Notes: generated by a model from the sequence alone, not told the origin. Shown: positions 8,337 to 17,237, numbered from the stretch's first letter. The stretch is 64,000 bases of DNA from CAXXOK01 sp963675925 (GCA_963675925.2 CAXXIB010000004.1:1414362-1478361); one strand, 5' to 3'. Made by a program: numbers and translations.

Positions 8337-10277
8337 TTAGTCGATGGTTTTATCATCGTTGAGCTTCTTGACCATGGCAACAGCCTCGCTATAGGGCATG
8401 GTACCCAGATTATCGCCCTTGCGGTTGCGAATGGTTACGGTGCTGTTTTCCGCTTCGCGGTCGCCCAGTACAAACATGTACGGAATCTTTTGCAGCTGCG
8501 CTTCACGAATCTTGAAGCCGATTTTCTCATTACGCAGATCCAGTTCGCAGCGCAGGTTCTGGTCCAGCAGCATCTGCTGGAGCTGCTTGGCGGCGTCATC
8601 GGCGCGGTTGGTAATGGTCAGCACTTTTACCTGCACCGGCGCAAGCCAGGTGGGGAAGGCACCGGCGTATTTTTCAATCAGCAGCGCCAGGGTGCGCTCG
8701 TAGCAACCCACGGAGGTGCGGTGAATAATGAAGGGCATTTTTTTCTGGCCGTCGGAATCGGTATACTCCATACCAAATTTCTGGGCAAGCAGAATGTCGA
8801 TCTGAATGGTGATCAGCGTGTCTTCCTTGCCGAACACATTCTTAATCTGAATGTCGAGCTTGGGGCCGTAGAAGGCTGCTTCGTCCTTGGCGACGTGGTA
8901 GTCGATGCCGATGTCGTCGAGAATGGTTTTCATGGCGGACTGGGCATACTCCCACTGGTCGGGCGTGCCTTCGTACTTTTCGGTGTTGGCGGGGTCCCAC
9001 TGGGAGAACTGGAAGGAACAATCTTCCTTCAAACCCAGGGTTTCCAGCATCATGTTTGCCAGTTCAAAGCAGCCGCGGAACTCGTCTTCCAGCTGGTCGG
9101 GGCGGATAATCAAGTGCGCCTCGGAAATGGTAAACTGCCTCACACGGATGAGTCCGTGCATCTCGCCGGAGTCTTCATTGCGGAACAAGGTTGACGTTTC
9201 ACCAAGCCGCATGGGCAAATCGCGGTAGGAGCGCGAACGGTTCAGGTACGCCTGATATTGGAAGGGGCAGGTCATGGGGCGCAGGGCGAAGCATTCCTTG
9301 GTTTCATCGTCCGGGTCGCCCAGTATGAACATACCATCGCGGTAGTGGTCCCAGTGACCGGAGATTTTATACAGCTCGCGTTTGGCTAAAAGCGGGGTCT
9401 TGGTGCGCAGATAGCCCCATTTGGTTTCGGTGTCTTCCACCCAGCGTTGCAGGGTTTGGATGATGACCGTGCCCTTGGGCAGCATGATCGGGAGCCCCTG
9501 GCCGATAACATCCACCGTGGTGAACAGCTCCAGATCGCGGCCCAGCTTGTTATGGTCGCGTTTTCGGGCTTCTTCCACCATTTCCAGGTGCTCACTCAGC
9601 GCTTGTTTGTTGGGGAAGCAGGTACCGTAGATGCGGGAGAGCATTTTGTTGTTTTCGTTGCCGCGCCAATACGCACCGGCAATCTGCGTCAGCTTGAAAG
9701 CCTTCAGGTAATTGAGGTTTGGCAGGTGAGGGCCGGCACACAGGTCCACAAAGTCACCCATCTGGTAAAAGGAGATAATGGCGTCCTCGGGCAGGTCTTC
9801 AATCAGCTCAACCTTGTAGGGCTGGTTTTTTTCTTTCATCAGGGCGATGGCCTCCTGCCGCGGCAGGGTGAAGCGCTTGGGCCGCAGGGAGGAGCGCATC
9901 AGCTTGTCCATCGCCTTTTCAATGGCGGGCAGGTCGTCCGGCTTGAAGGGGGTTTCTACATCGAAATCGTAATAGAACCCGTTTTCAATGGCGGGGCCGA
10001 TGGCGATTTTAGCATCGGGGTACAGCTGCAGCACTGCCATGCTCATCAGATGGGAGCAGGAATGCCGGAATACCTTTTTCCCGTCCTCGTCTTCAAAGGT
10101 GACAGGGGTGATTACAGCGTCTGTCTCGATGGGCGAAAACAGATCGGTCAAACTGCCATCTTCATGCCTGACGGCGTAGAAGGTCTTGAAATCCTCTGTA
10201 AACTCGGCCTTTAAGAGATCGCCTGCTGACGAACCCTGTGCTACCTCATACTCTTTTCCAAATACCTGTAATTTCAT
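8337..10277 (-). CDS. thrS: Threonyl-tRNA synthetase
   Basis: A 646-residue class II synthetase. The start is placed at 10277 (MKLQVFGKEYEV), where GGGAGG precedes the ATG; the longer frame would run into the T-box terminator. An N-terminal TGS domain (about 1-60) is followed by the editing domain with HSCSHLM, the class II core with MTCPFQYQAY (zinc ligand cysteine), MRLGETSTLFRNEDSGEMHG and the terminal anticodon-binding domain. It charges tRNA-Thr. Expression is controlled by the T-box leader directly upstream. A DUF1801 gene follows. Confidence 0.97.
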   Translation of the reverse strand: MKLQVFGKEYEVAQGSSAGDLLKAEFTEDFKTFYAVRHEDGSLTDLFSPIETDAVITPVTFEDEDGKKVFRHSCSHLMSMAVLQLYPDAKIAIGPAIENGFYYDFDVETPFKPDDLPAIEKAMDKLMRSSLRPKRFTLPRQEAIALMKEKNQPYKVELIEDLPEDAIISFYQMGDFVDLCAGPHLPNLNYLKAFKLTQIAGAYWRGNENNKMLSRIYGTCFPNKQALSEHLEMVEEARKRDHNKLGRDLELFTTVDVIGQGLPIMLPKGTVIIQTLQRWVEDTETKWGYLRTKTPLLAKRELYKISGHWDHYRDGMFILGDPDDETKECFALRPMTCPFQYQAYLNRSRSYRDLPMRLGETSTLFRNEDSGEMHGLIRVRQFTISEAHLIIRPDQLEDEFRGCFELANMMLETLGLKEDCSFQFSQWDPANTEKYEGTPDQWEYAQSAMKTILDDIGIDYHVAKDEAAFYGPKLDIQIKNVFGKEDTLITIQIDILLAQKFGMEYTDSDGQKKMPFIIHRTSVGCYERTLALLIEKYAGAFPTWLAPVQVKVLTITNRADDAAKQLQQMLLDQNLRCELDLRNEKIGFKIREAQLQKIPYMFVLGDREAENSTVTIRNRKGDNLGTMPYSEAVAMVKKLNDDKTID

Positions 10278-10298
10278 ACCCTTGTCCTCCCTGATAAT

Positions 10299-10526
10299 AA
10301 AATCCGCCCCCGCAATACTGCGGGGACGGACGAATATCGTTCGTGGTTCCACCCTGCTTGAGGCGAGCTTTCACTCGCTTCCGCTTTACATAGCCTTCTA
10401 TCGGGGGCCGGTCGCATCGTCGGCGGGTGGTAACCAGTCTCCTGCAATTGCTTGTCGCTTTCAGCCAATGGCGGCAATCTCTTTGGCAACGCTTGGGAGC
10501 GGCGTATTCCGCGTCATACGGTGGAT
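10299..10526 (-). promoter_or_regulatory. T-box riboswitch leader of thrS
   Basis: The minus strand carries the invariant T-box AGGGTGGAACCACG (10342-10355), followed by a strong terminator hairpin with TTTTATT (10299-10330) that would compete with the antiterminator. Upstream lies a long stem I region with an AGAGA-like element. A TTACCACC stretch near 10430 could present ACC, a threonine codon, as specifier. Uncharged tRNA-Thr would allow read-through into thrS. Class is certain; the specifier position is my inference. Confidence 0.92.
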
Positions 10527-10532
10527 GCACAC

Positions 10533-10561
10533 AGCATAGCACTTGGGAATTGTGCTGTCAA
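10533..10561 (-). promoter_or_regulatory. Promoter of the thrS T-box transcript
   Basis: Minus strand TTGACA, 17-base spacer, TATGCT. Transcription would begin near 10526 and run through the T-box. Confidence 0.82.
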
Positions 10562-10584
10562 GCCCTGCTTTACAGCCAATGGGC

Positions 10585-10614
10585 TTGACCTTGGCGGCGG
10601 AATTGCTGTATACT
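10585..10614 (+). promoter_or_regulatory. Promoter upstream of the structured RNA and MutS2-like gene
   Basis: TTGACC, 18-base spacer, TATACT on the plus strand, about 240 bases before the MutS2-like start codon. It is back to back with the thrS promoter. Confidence 0.7.
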
Positions 10615-10620
10615 AACCGT

Positions 10621-10797
10621 ATTAATAGTATCGGAGGTACTTGTTTGTTATCGGTTCTGTAAAGGGCGAAGTGTATGCCATGATTGAAGCGACCGCATGA
10701 TCGTTGTTTGGTATACCCTTCTTAGCGCAGAACGATAGCCGACAGTTGCCCCGCATAGGGTTCTGTGGGCATAGCAAATCGCTATGTTTTTTGTTTG
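10621..10797 (+). ncRNA. Candidate structured RNA (leader or small RNA)
   Basis: Between the promoter and the MutS2-like gene the sequence folds well. One long hairpin pairs 10649-10659 with 10728-10737 and 10668-10679 with 10710-10721 (11 of 12 positions in the inner arm). A second hairpin lies at about 10746-10771. A 6-bp stem (10770-10775 with 10781-10786) followed by TTTTTT looks like a terminator. The transcript could be a small RNA of about 175 bases, or an attenuating leader. I do not recognise the class, and 6S and SRP signatures are not evident. Confidence 0.5.
10770..10797 (+). terminator. Terminator-like hairpin before the MutS2-like gene
   Basis: CATAGC and GCTATG arms with a five-base loop, then TTTTTTGTTT. 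The stem is short (6 bp), so termination may be partial. Confidence 0.5.
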
Positions 10798-10857
10798 CGA
10801 AAAAGACTTCGCCCACATCCTGCTCATGCATGATTATAATCCATGAGGAGCAACGCC

Positions 10858-12753
10858 ATGAATACCCATTACAATACGCTGGAATTCCCGGCCATACTGG
10901 ACAAACTGAAATCCTTTGCCGTGTCCGATGAGGCGCGTACTATACTTGATGCATTGGAACCGTTTTTAAGCGAGCAGATCTGCGTGCAGAAGATGGCGGA
11001 GACCACCGCCGCCCGCCGCGTGCTGGATGCCTTTGGTTCGCCGCCCCTGCCCATGATGACCCGGCTGCATGAAACCGTAGCCCATGCCGAGATCGGCACC
11101 ATGCTCTCGCCCGAGCAGCTAAACGGCGTCAGCACGTTTGCGACCTCCTGCAAGCGCATGGTCAGCTATCTGGATCGTATCGCCTCGCAGGATGTTACGC
11201 TGCATAGCTACGGGCAAGCCATTCATACCCTTGGCTCTTTGCAGGAGGAAATACAGCGCTGCATTGCTGAGGATGAAGTACGCGATGATGCCAGCACGCT
11301 GCTTCGTGACCTGCGCCGTAAAACAATAGCCCTGGAAGGAAAAATCAAAGACAAGCTCAACCAGCTGCTGCGCACCCAAAAGCAGTATATGTCCGACGGC
11401 TATATCACAACCCGCGCCGGGCGCTATGTACTGCCGGTGAAAAAGCAACATCAAAAACAAGTGGCCGGGTCGGTGGTGGATACATCCTCCACCGGCACCA
11501 CAGTGTTTATTGAGCCTGCCGCCGCCGCCGCGCTGCGGGTGGAACTGGACGCCGTTCGCATCAGCGAGGATGAGGAAATGCGCCGCATTCTCTACACCCT
11601 AAGCGCGCAGGTGGCCGATGAGGCACACGCCATACGCAGCAATATGAAGTTGATGACAGAGCTTGACGTGCTGTTTGCCAAAGGCAAGCTATCGGCGGCG
11701 ATGGATGCCCGCCCGGTGCAAATCGGCGGCGAGCGCAAGCTGATCATTTCCGGCGGCAGACATCCGTTGCTGGACCCGGAAACCTGTGTGCCATTGAACC
11801 TGAATTTATCGGACGGGAACCGGGGTGTAATTATCACCGGGCCAAATACCGGCGGTAAGACTGTGACCATCAAAACGGTGGGCTTATTGACACTGATGGC
11901 GCAGTGTGGCCTGCACATCCCCTGCAATGAGGACAGCTACATCGCCATGCAGGACGGTATCTGGTGTGATATTGGCGACAGCCAGAACATCTCCCAGAAC
12001 CTGTCTACATTCTCCGGCCACATTACCAACGTGATTCATATCCTGAAAAGCGCCAGTCAGGACAGTCTTGTACTGCTGGATGAGCTGGGAAGCGGCACCG
12101 ATCCGGCCGAGGGAATGGGTATCGGTATCGCTGTACTGGAGGAACTGCGGCTTCGCGGTTGCATGTTCATGGTCACCACGCACTACCCGCAGATTAAAAC
12201 CTACGCCAAATCGGCCGCATCTATCCTGCGTGCACGCATGGCGTTTGATGCCCAAACCCTGGCACCCTTGTATAAATTGGAGATGGGCAAGACCGGCGAA
12301 AGCTGCGCCTTGCAGATTGCGCAGCGGCTGGGGCTGCATGAACAGATGCTTTCCCGTGCGCATCGCGCCGTGTACGATGGCGAAGAAACCGCCAAAGCCG
12401 AAACGCCCGCTATGCAAGCACCCAAAAGCCGCCTAACCCGCCAAGGTCCACAGGTCAAACAGAAATTTACGAAATTCACCATGGGTGATAGCGTATTGGT
12501 GCTGCCGGAGAAGGAAACGGGCATCGTGTATCGCCTCGCGGACGATAATGGCGATGTGATTGTGCAGGTTAAGGGGGAGAAGCGCAAAATAAAACACACG
12601 CGTGTGCAGCTACGTGTGCCGGCAGCGGAACTCTACCCACCGGATTATGATTTTTCGATCGTGTTTGATTCTGTGGCAAACCGTAAAGCCAGTCATGTGC
12701 TGGGCAAACGCTATGATGCGGACGCGGTTATCGAATACGGAGAACTGGATTAA
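10858..12753 (+). CDS. MutS2-like DNA-binding ATPase lacking the Smr nuclease domain
   Basis: A 631-residue MutS-family protein. The start at 10858 has GAGGAG seven bases upstream. Residues 1-300 form the core/clamp region. The ATPase has Walker A GPNTGGKT (328-335), a QNLSTFSGH loop, Walker B LVLLDELGSG (D408, E409) and a TTHYPQIK motif, as in MutS2. The C-terminus has a KOW-like segment (GDSVLVLPEKETGIVYRL) and then stops; the Smr domain that makes classical MutS2 (about 780 residues) an endonuclease is absent. Probable role: binding branched DNA or collided ribosomes, without cleavage. It ends at a convergent hairpin shared with recF. Confidence 0.88.
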   Translation: MNTHYNTLEFPAILDKLKSFAVSDEARTILDALEPFLSEQICVQKMAETTAARRVLDAFGSPPLPMMTRLHETVAHAEIGTMLSPEQLNGVSTFATSCKRMVSYLDRIASQDVTLHSYGQAIHTLGSLQEEIQRCIAEDEVRDDASTLLRDLRRKTIALEGKIKDKLNQLLRTQKQYMSDGYITTRAGRYVLPVKKQHQKQVAGSVVDTSSTGTTVFIEPAAAAALRVELDAVRISEDEEMRRILYTLSAQVADEAHAIRSNMKLMTELDVLFAKGKLSAAMDARPVQIGGERKLIISGGRHPLLDPETCVPLNLNLSDGNRGVIITGPNTGGKTVTIKTVGLLTLMAQCGLHIPCNEDSYIAMQDGIWCDIGDSQNISQNLSTFSGHITNVIHILKSASQDSLVLLDELGSGTDPAEGMGIGIAVLEELRLRGCMFMVTTHYPQIKTYAKSAASILRARMAFDAQTLAPLYKLEMGKTGESCALQIAQRLGLHEQMLSRAHRAVYDGEETAKAETPAMQAPKSRLTRQGPQVKQKFTKFTMGDSVLVLPEKETGIVYRLADDNGDVIVQVKGEKRKIKHTRVQLRVPAAELYPPDYDFSIVFDSVANRKASHVLGKRYDADAVIEYGELD

Positions 12754-12772
12754 CAAACTCTAGTATAAGCAA

Positions 12773-12795
12773 TAGCGGCCACTTTGTGGCCGCTA
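12773..12795. terminator. Convergent hairpin between the MutS2-like gene and recF
   Basis: A 10-bp perfect stem with TTT loop that overlaps the recF stop codon. It has no strong U-run on either side, so termination efficiency is uncertain. Confidence 0.5.
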
Positions 12796-13917
12796 CTTAT
12801 CTGCTGTAAGCTGCGCTTTGCCTTGTGTATCGGTTGTCACGCGGTAAAATGCATCGGCTTTGGCCCCGGCTACATCGGATTTATCCGTGCAGGTGATAAA
12901 AGTCTGTACGCCCTGCGTGGACTGTAAGAGCGCGTTGCGGCGTTTTAAGTCCAGCTCGGAGAATACATCGTCGAGCAGCAATGTGGGCAGCTCGCCCATT
13001 TCGTTTTCGATTAGCGCCAGTTCCCCAAGCTTCATGCTCAGCACGGCGGAGCGCACCTGCCCCTGGCTGCCATAGGCACGCAGATCTTTGCCGGAAAGCA
13101 TCAGGGCCAGATCATCCCGATGTGGGCCAAACGAGGTGAACATGCGTTTTTCGTCCTCTGTGCGGGTGCGTTTCAGGGCGGCCAGCATATCGCGGTACGG
13201 CGTATCGGTGGTCGTCAGGGGACCGGAGTACCGCAGGGAAAATACCTCGTTGGTGTCTTCTGCAATGGCCCGGTACTGCGTTGCCGCATGCTGGGAAAGC
13301 TCCGACAAGAACCATTTGCGCGGTTCCACCACATACACCGCCGCACCGGCCAGTTGCTCATCCCAGGCATCCAACTGGCGGCCGAAATCGGCGGAGGGTT
13401 TGATTTTATTGGATTTCAGCAGCGCGTTGCGCTTTTCGAGCGCACTCAAATACTGCCGCAGAGCCTTTAAATAGCTGGGGCGGATTTGTGATAACTGCAT
13501 ATCGACAAAGCGGCGGCGTACAGCTGGGCCATCGCGCACAATGCGCAGGTCTTCCGGGGCAAACATCACGGTGGTGGCGTGCCCCATCATATCGGTAATG
13601 CGCTCGGCGGGTTTGCCCTGAATTAGCACGCGTTTCTGCGGTTTTTCCAGCGGGTACAGCCGCACTTCCAGATCGTGTTTGCCGTCCAGCCGCCGGGTAT
13701 GCGCGCGGACAAATGCTACATCCTCGCCCTGGGCGATCATCTCGCGGTCGACGGCCGTACGGTGGCTGCGGCCGATGGATAGCAGGTGCATGGATTCCAA
13801 CAGGTTGGTTTTGCCCGAACCGTTGGCACCGTACAACACGGTGATGCCATCGCACGGGGTAAAGTTCAGTGATTGATAGTTGCGGAAGTTTTTCAGTTGC
13901 AGGGAGCTAAACTTCAT
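12793..13917 (-). CDS. recF: DNA replication and repair protein RecF
   Basis: A 374-residue SMC-like ATPase. Walker A GANGSGKT lies at residues 30-37, the signature YGSQGQVRSAVLSMK in the last third, and Walker B LPTLLLDDVFSELD near residue 320. RecF helps load RecA onto gapped DNA with RecO and RecR. The ATG overlaps the stop of the upstream amylase gene (ATGA), implying translational coupling. This is unusual: recF normally lies between dnaN and gyrB. Sequence looks intact. Confidence 0.96.
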   Translation of the reverse strand: MKFSSLQLKNFRNYQSLNFTPCDGITVLYGANGSGKTNLLESMHLLSIGRSHRTAVDREMIAQGEDVAFVRAHTRRLDGKHDLEVRLYPLEKPQKRVLIQGKPAERITDMMGHATTVMFAPEDLRIVRDGPAVRRRFVDMQLSQIRPSYLKALRQYLSALEKRNALLKSNKIKPSADFGRQLDAWDEQLAGAAVYVVEPRKWFLSELSQHAATQYRAIAEDTNEVFSLRYSGPLTTTDTPYRDMLAALKRTRTEDEKRMFTSFGPHRDDLALMLSGKDLRAYGSQGQVRSAVLSMKLGELALIENEMGELPTLLLDDVFSELDLKRRNALLQSTQGVQTFITCTDKSDVAGAKADAFYRVTTDTQGKAQLTADK

Positions 13918-15734
13918 GCTTGATCCTCCCCGGCTGCTTGCGGCAAGTTGCGCGTGATGGTGACAGTAGCGGCGGGCGCGTCCATCGCTTTTCCGAATAC
14001 ATCGAGCCCGTCCTTTGTGCTGCGGCGGATAACGAGGGTATCGTCATCCATTGCCTCTACATCCAGGAAGCCTGTTTGCAAAGCTGGGGTTTGCCTACGG
14101 TGCAGGAGGATGGCTTTGATAGCATCCCGGAGCGCATCATCCGCATCGTCCCAGGCCATGGGAGCGCGGTTCCACGGGTCGGCCATGCCCTGCATGCCAA
14201 TTTCGTCGCCGTAGTACACGCAGGGGATGCCCGGCAGTGCACACAAAAGCTTCAGCGCTTCCAAAACCCGTGCTTTGGCCAGCGCCTGCTGCGGCTTGGT
14301 CAGGCGCACCAGCATAGCCTCCTCGCGGGGCATCTGTAAAATGCCGGGGGTATCGTACCCGACAAACGCATTCAACGCGCGAACGCGGTCGTGGCTTGCC
14401 AGTAAATTCATCACACTGTAATAAAATGGCGCGGGATAGACCTCCCGCTGGTGCAAAATCAGCCGTGCCAGTTCATATGCCGTCGCTTTGCCTGTGAAAA
14501 AGTCAATCACGGCACGGCGCAGGGGATAGTTCATCACGCTGTCCAGCGTATCGCCCAGGCAATAGGAACGCGGTTCGTTATAGCTGATTTTATGGCTGGC
14601 GTCTTCCCATACCTCGCCGATTAACGCGCCCTCCGGGTCGGCCTGCTTAACGGAATAGCGCATTTTCTGCAAAAGGCGTACGGGCAGTTCATCGGCTACG
14701 TCCAGCCGCCAGCCGCTGGCCCCGCGCTGCATCCAATAGGGAAGCACGCCGTCTGTTTGGTTGAGCAGAAAATGCTGGTAGTCGGGCTGGTCTTTGTCCA
14801 CTGCCGGCAGGGTATAAAAGCCCCACCAGGCATGGTAGTGGTCGGGAAACTGGTCAAAGCTGTACCAGCTGGAATAGCGCGATTTCTGGCTTTGGTATGC
14901 GCCTTTGCCGGGGTAGCGGCCATAGCGGTTAAAATATACGCTGTCAGCACCTGTATGGCTGAAGACCCCGTCCAGAATAACGCGCATGCCCATCGCGCTG
15001 GCCGCCTGGCAAAGCGCGTGAAAATCGCGCTTCCGGCCTAAAATAGGGTCAACTTTGTGGTAATCGCCCGTATCGTAGCGGTGGTTGGTGCGTGCCCGCA
15101 CGATGGGGTTTAGGTACAGCACCGTCACGCCTAAATCCTGCAAATAGGATAGTTTTTCCGTAACGTCTTTTAACGTACCGCCGAAGAAATCCAATGCGCG
15201 GTTGTCGCCGTTGTCCGGATCAATATCCAGCGTTGGCGGTTCGTTCCAGTGCTTATGGAAACTCGCTTCGGGATGGGCTGCGGCGATCTTCTCCTGCTGC
15301 TTGTGTGAAGGGGTTTGACCTCCCTTGTAAAAGCGGTCGGGGAACACCTGGTACATTATGCCCTCCCGCAGATAGGCAGGCGTTTCATAGGCCGGGTCAT
15401 ACACGGTAATCTGAAAGGCGTGCAGGGTATCGTATACCAGCTGCCCTTCGCCGCCCAGACCATCGCTTTGGTTTCCGTAGCGCAGGTCGCCCTGCGAGGT
15501 GTGGAGAATAAAATCGTACCAAAACAGCATCGGCGAGGCCGGTACGGAAACGGTGGCCTCAAACAGAGTACCGTCAGCGCTGGTCATGGGAGTGAGCTGC
15601 TCGGAGCCATCCCAGGTGCGCAGGGTTACGTCATAGCCCTCATCGCAAAAAAAGCGCAGCGTCATCTGGCTGCCGCAGGGGATGGCCCCTACGGGTTCCC
15701 GGTATGTTTCTGAGTGGGAATTGTGACAGAGCAT
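13914..15734 (-). CDS. Intracellular GH13 alpha-glucan hydrolase (neopullulanase/cyclomaltodextrinase type)
   Basis: A 606-residue protein with no signal peptide. A non-catalytic N-terminal beta domain (about 1-115) precedes the TIM barrel, as in neopullulanases and cyclomaltodextrinases. Catalytic residues are visible: nucleophile D345 in GWRLDVADE, acid/base E374 in ALIGEVWED, and D449 in LLASHDR. LDGVFSHTG is the conserved region I. It probably degrades imported maltodextrins or cyclodextrins in the cytosol. AAAGGAGG precedes the ATG, and a TTGCTT/TATGAT promoter is upstream. It is the first gene of a two-gene unit with recF. Confidence 0.92.
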   Translation of the reverse strand: MLCHNSHSETYREPVGAIPCGSQMTLRFFCDEGYDVTLRTWDGSEQLTPMTSADGTLFEATVSVPASPMLFWYDFILHTSQGDLRYGNQSDGLGGEGQLVYDTLHAFQITVYDPAYETPAYLREGIMYQVFPDRFYKGGQTPSHKQQEKIAAAHPEASFHKHWNEPPTLDIDPDNGDNRALDFFGGTLKDVTEKLSYLQDLGVTVLYLNPIVRARTNHRYDTGDYHKVDPILGRKRDFHALCQAASAMGMRVILDGVFSHTGADSVYFNRYGRYPGKGAYQSQKSRYSSWYSFDQFPDHYHAWWGFYTLPAVDKDQPDYQHFLLNQTDGVLPYWMQRGASGWRLDVADELPVRLLQKMRYSVKQADPEGALIGEVWEDASHKISYNEPRSYCLGDTLDSVMNYPLRRAVIDFFTGKATAYELARLILHQREVYPAPFYYSVMNLLASHDRVRALNAFVGYDTPGILQMPREEAMLVRLTKPQQALAKARVLEALKLLCALPGIPCVYYGDEIGMQGMADPWNRAPMAWDDADDALRDAIKAILLHRRQTPALQTGFLDVEAMDDDTLVIRRSTKDGLDVFGKAMDAPAATVTITRNLPQAAGEDQA

Positions 15735-15766
15735 TAGCGCGCCTCCTTTGAAAAAAGCTTGCTCCT

Positions 15767-15795
15767 ATCATAGCGTTTTGCACGGGATTAAGCAA
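15767..15795 (-). promoter_or_regulatory. Promoter of the GH13-recF unit
   Basis: Minus strand TTGCTT, 17-base spacer, TATGAT, about 32 bases before the ATG. Confidence 0.65.
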
Positions 15796-15836
15796 CTGGT
15801 TTAGCACGCCCCGCCGTGCACGGATGCACCTGCCGG

Positions 15837-15871
15837 GTTTTCAGAGCCAGGCAGGCGTGCAAGCTGAAAAC
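15837..15871. repeat. Inverted repeat between the Crh-like gene and GH13 gene
   Basis: GTTTTCAG and CTGAAAAC arms enclose 19 bases. It lies downstream of the whiA unit and upstream of the GH13 promoter. There is no U-run, so it may be an operator or a weak transcript end rather than a proven terminator. Confidence 0.35.
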
Positions 15872-15906
15872 AGTCTTACTATGCGGTTTTCGGTGCTGAT
15901 GGACGA

Positions 15907-16179
15907 TCAGGTCGTTTCGCTGCTGCGGTAGTCTGCAATGGCATCCAGTATGGCCTGGGCGGCTTCTTTTTCATCCGCGCCGCTGGCCACAAGCGTAATG
16001 TCCGGTGCAGGTTTCATGGTTTGCGACAGCATACCCAGCATGCTCTTCAAATTAACGGCCAGGCCTTCCTGTTCCAGTGTTAGACTGCACTGGAAGTGCC
16101 CGCCGATGGTTGCAAGCCGTGCCGCCAGTACCCGGGTAAAGGGCAATAACGGTCCGAGATCGATCGGTGTCCGAATCAT
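15907..16179 (-). CDS. Crh-like HPr-fold regulatory protein lacking the phosphorylatable histidine
   Basis: A 90-residue HPr-fold protein. The regulatory serine region is conserved (VNLKSMLGM, with the serine exactly at position 46), but residue 15 is Thr and residue 17 is Val, where HPr has His15 and Arg17. PTS phosphotransfer is therefore impossible, while HprK-type phosphorylation of Ser46 remains possible, as in Bacillus Crh, which acts with CcpA. It lies 21 bases after whiA, matching the yvcL(whiA)-crh order of Bacillus. AAGGAGG precedes the ATG. It ends the operon. Confidence 0.82.
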   Translation of the reverse strand: MIRTPIDLGPLLPFTRVLAARLATIGGHFQCSLTLEQEGLAVNLKSMLGMLSQTMKPAPDITLVASGADEKEAAQAILDAIADYRSSETT

Positions 16180-16200
16180 ATATCAATCCCTCCTTATCTG

Positions 16201-17148
16201 TTATTCAGTGTCGCCTGCGGCTTCCTGCGCAATGCGCATCAAACGCCGCATGCGGTTATTGACGCCGCTTTTGGAAATGGGCGGATTCATGCGCTGGCCA
16301 AGCTCTGTCAGGCTCAGGTCAGGGGCCTGCACCCGTGCCCTGGCAATTTCCTGTAGGCCCATGGGCAGCGCAGCAAAGGAATCCGAACGTAGTAGGGTTT
16401 CGATGAGTTCCACCTGTTTAGCGCCTGCGTTCATCTGCTTTTGCAAATTAGCGTAGTCGCAGTTCATGGCGCGGTTGACATTGCCCAGCACCTGTCGCTT
16501 GACCAGGGTGCTTTCCAGGGTTGTTACCGCCTGATGGGCTCCGGTTGCCGTGAGTATGGTCAAAATATGGTCACTTTGTTTTACATACAGGCTCAGGGTA
16601 CCGCGCCGCGTTGTTTGCTTCACGGGAACTTCCAGGTGTTTTAAGCATTTAAGTATGCTCTGGCGAAGTTTTTGGTCCTTGACCATAAACTCCAGATGAT
16701 AAGCATGTTCGGGGTTAACCAGCGTGCCGCAGCCCAGGATGGCGCCGCGTAAAAAAGCGTGGCGGTCGCAGGCTTTGGTTAACCGGACGTTTGGAATGGT
16801 GGACAGGAGCATCGGCGCGTCTCCGCCGGACATCATACCCAGGCGCTGTAATAGTGCCGGCGCTTCTTTGGGGCCGATGGTTAGTACATATTCCCGTGTG
16901 CCGCCAAAGCGTGCGTGGGTGATGTACTGCAGCTGCGCTGCGATACCCATCTCATCCTGTACAAAGCGGTAAATGCGCCGGGCGATGGCCGCGCTTTCTA
17001 CGGAAAACCGCACGCTCAGCCGGCCTTGCCCCAGGATGGACATCGAGCCCAGGCACAGGTACAGTGCGGTTAATTCGGCCAAACGGCAGCAGGGTTTATC
17101 GCACGGTACGCGGCAAAGCTCTTCCTTACAGTCGGAGGAAAACGACAT
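16201..17148 (-). CDS. whiA: DNA-binding protein WhiA
   Basis: A 315-residue protein with an N-terminal LAGLIDADG-like fold (FLRGAILGCGTLVNPEHAYHLEF near the middle) and a C-terminal helix-turn-helix (LSLTELGQRMNPPISKSGVNNRMRRL). MSFSSDCKEELC is the usual WhiA start and has GAAAGGAAG upstream, so the longer frame to 17220 is rejected. WhiA controls cell division or sporulation-related genes and chromosome segregation. The rapZ and yvcK genes that usually precede it are missing here; a divergent ROK kinase occupies that side. Confidence 0.95.
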   Translation of the reverse strand: MSFSSDCKEELCRVPCDKPCCRLAELTALYLCLGSMSILGQGRLSVRFSVESAAIARRIYRFVQDEMGIAAQLQYITHARFGGTREYVLTIGPKEAPALLQRLGMMSGGDAPMLLSTIPNVRLTKACDRHAFLRGAILGCGTLVNPEHAYHLEFMVKDQKLRQSILKCLKHLEVPVKQTTRRGTLSLYVKQSDHILTILTATGAHQAVTTLESTLVKRQVLGNVNRAMNCDYANLQKQMNAGAKQVELIETLLRSDSFAALPMGLQEIARARVQAPDLSLTELGQRMNPPISKSGVNNRMRRLMRIAQEAAGDTE

Positions 17149-17237
17149 ACGCTTCCTTTCGCAGAGTTCCAAGACAAACAGCCGATCAAACCGCAGAGCA
17201 TTTCTGATCGACGCAAACATCCTTGTTATCTGCGGTT

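Noticed and set aside
8205..9194. Long open frame of 329 residues on the plus strand
   Set aside because: Antisense to thrS and the DUF1801 gene; no motif or binding site.
10621..10797. 6S RNA or SRP RNA
   Set aside because: Length is suitable for 6S, but the closing stem of 5' and 3' ends and the SRP GGAAGCA-type loop are not seen.
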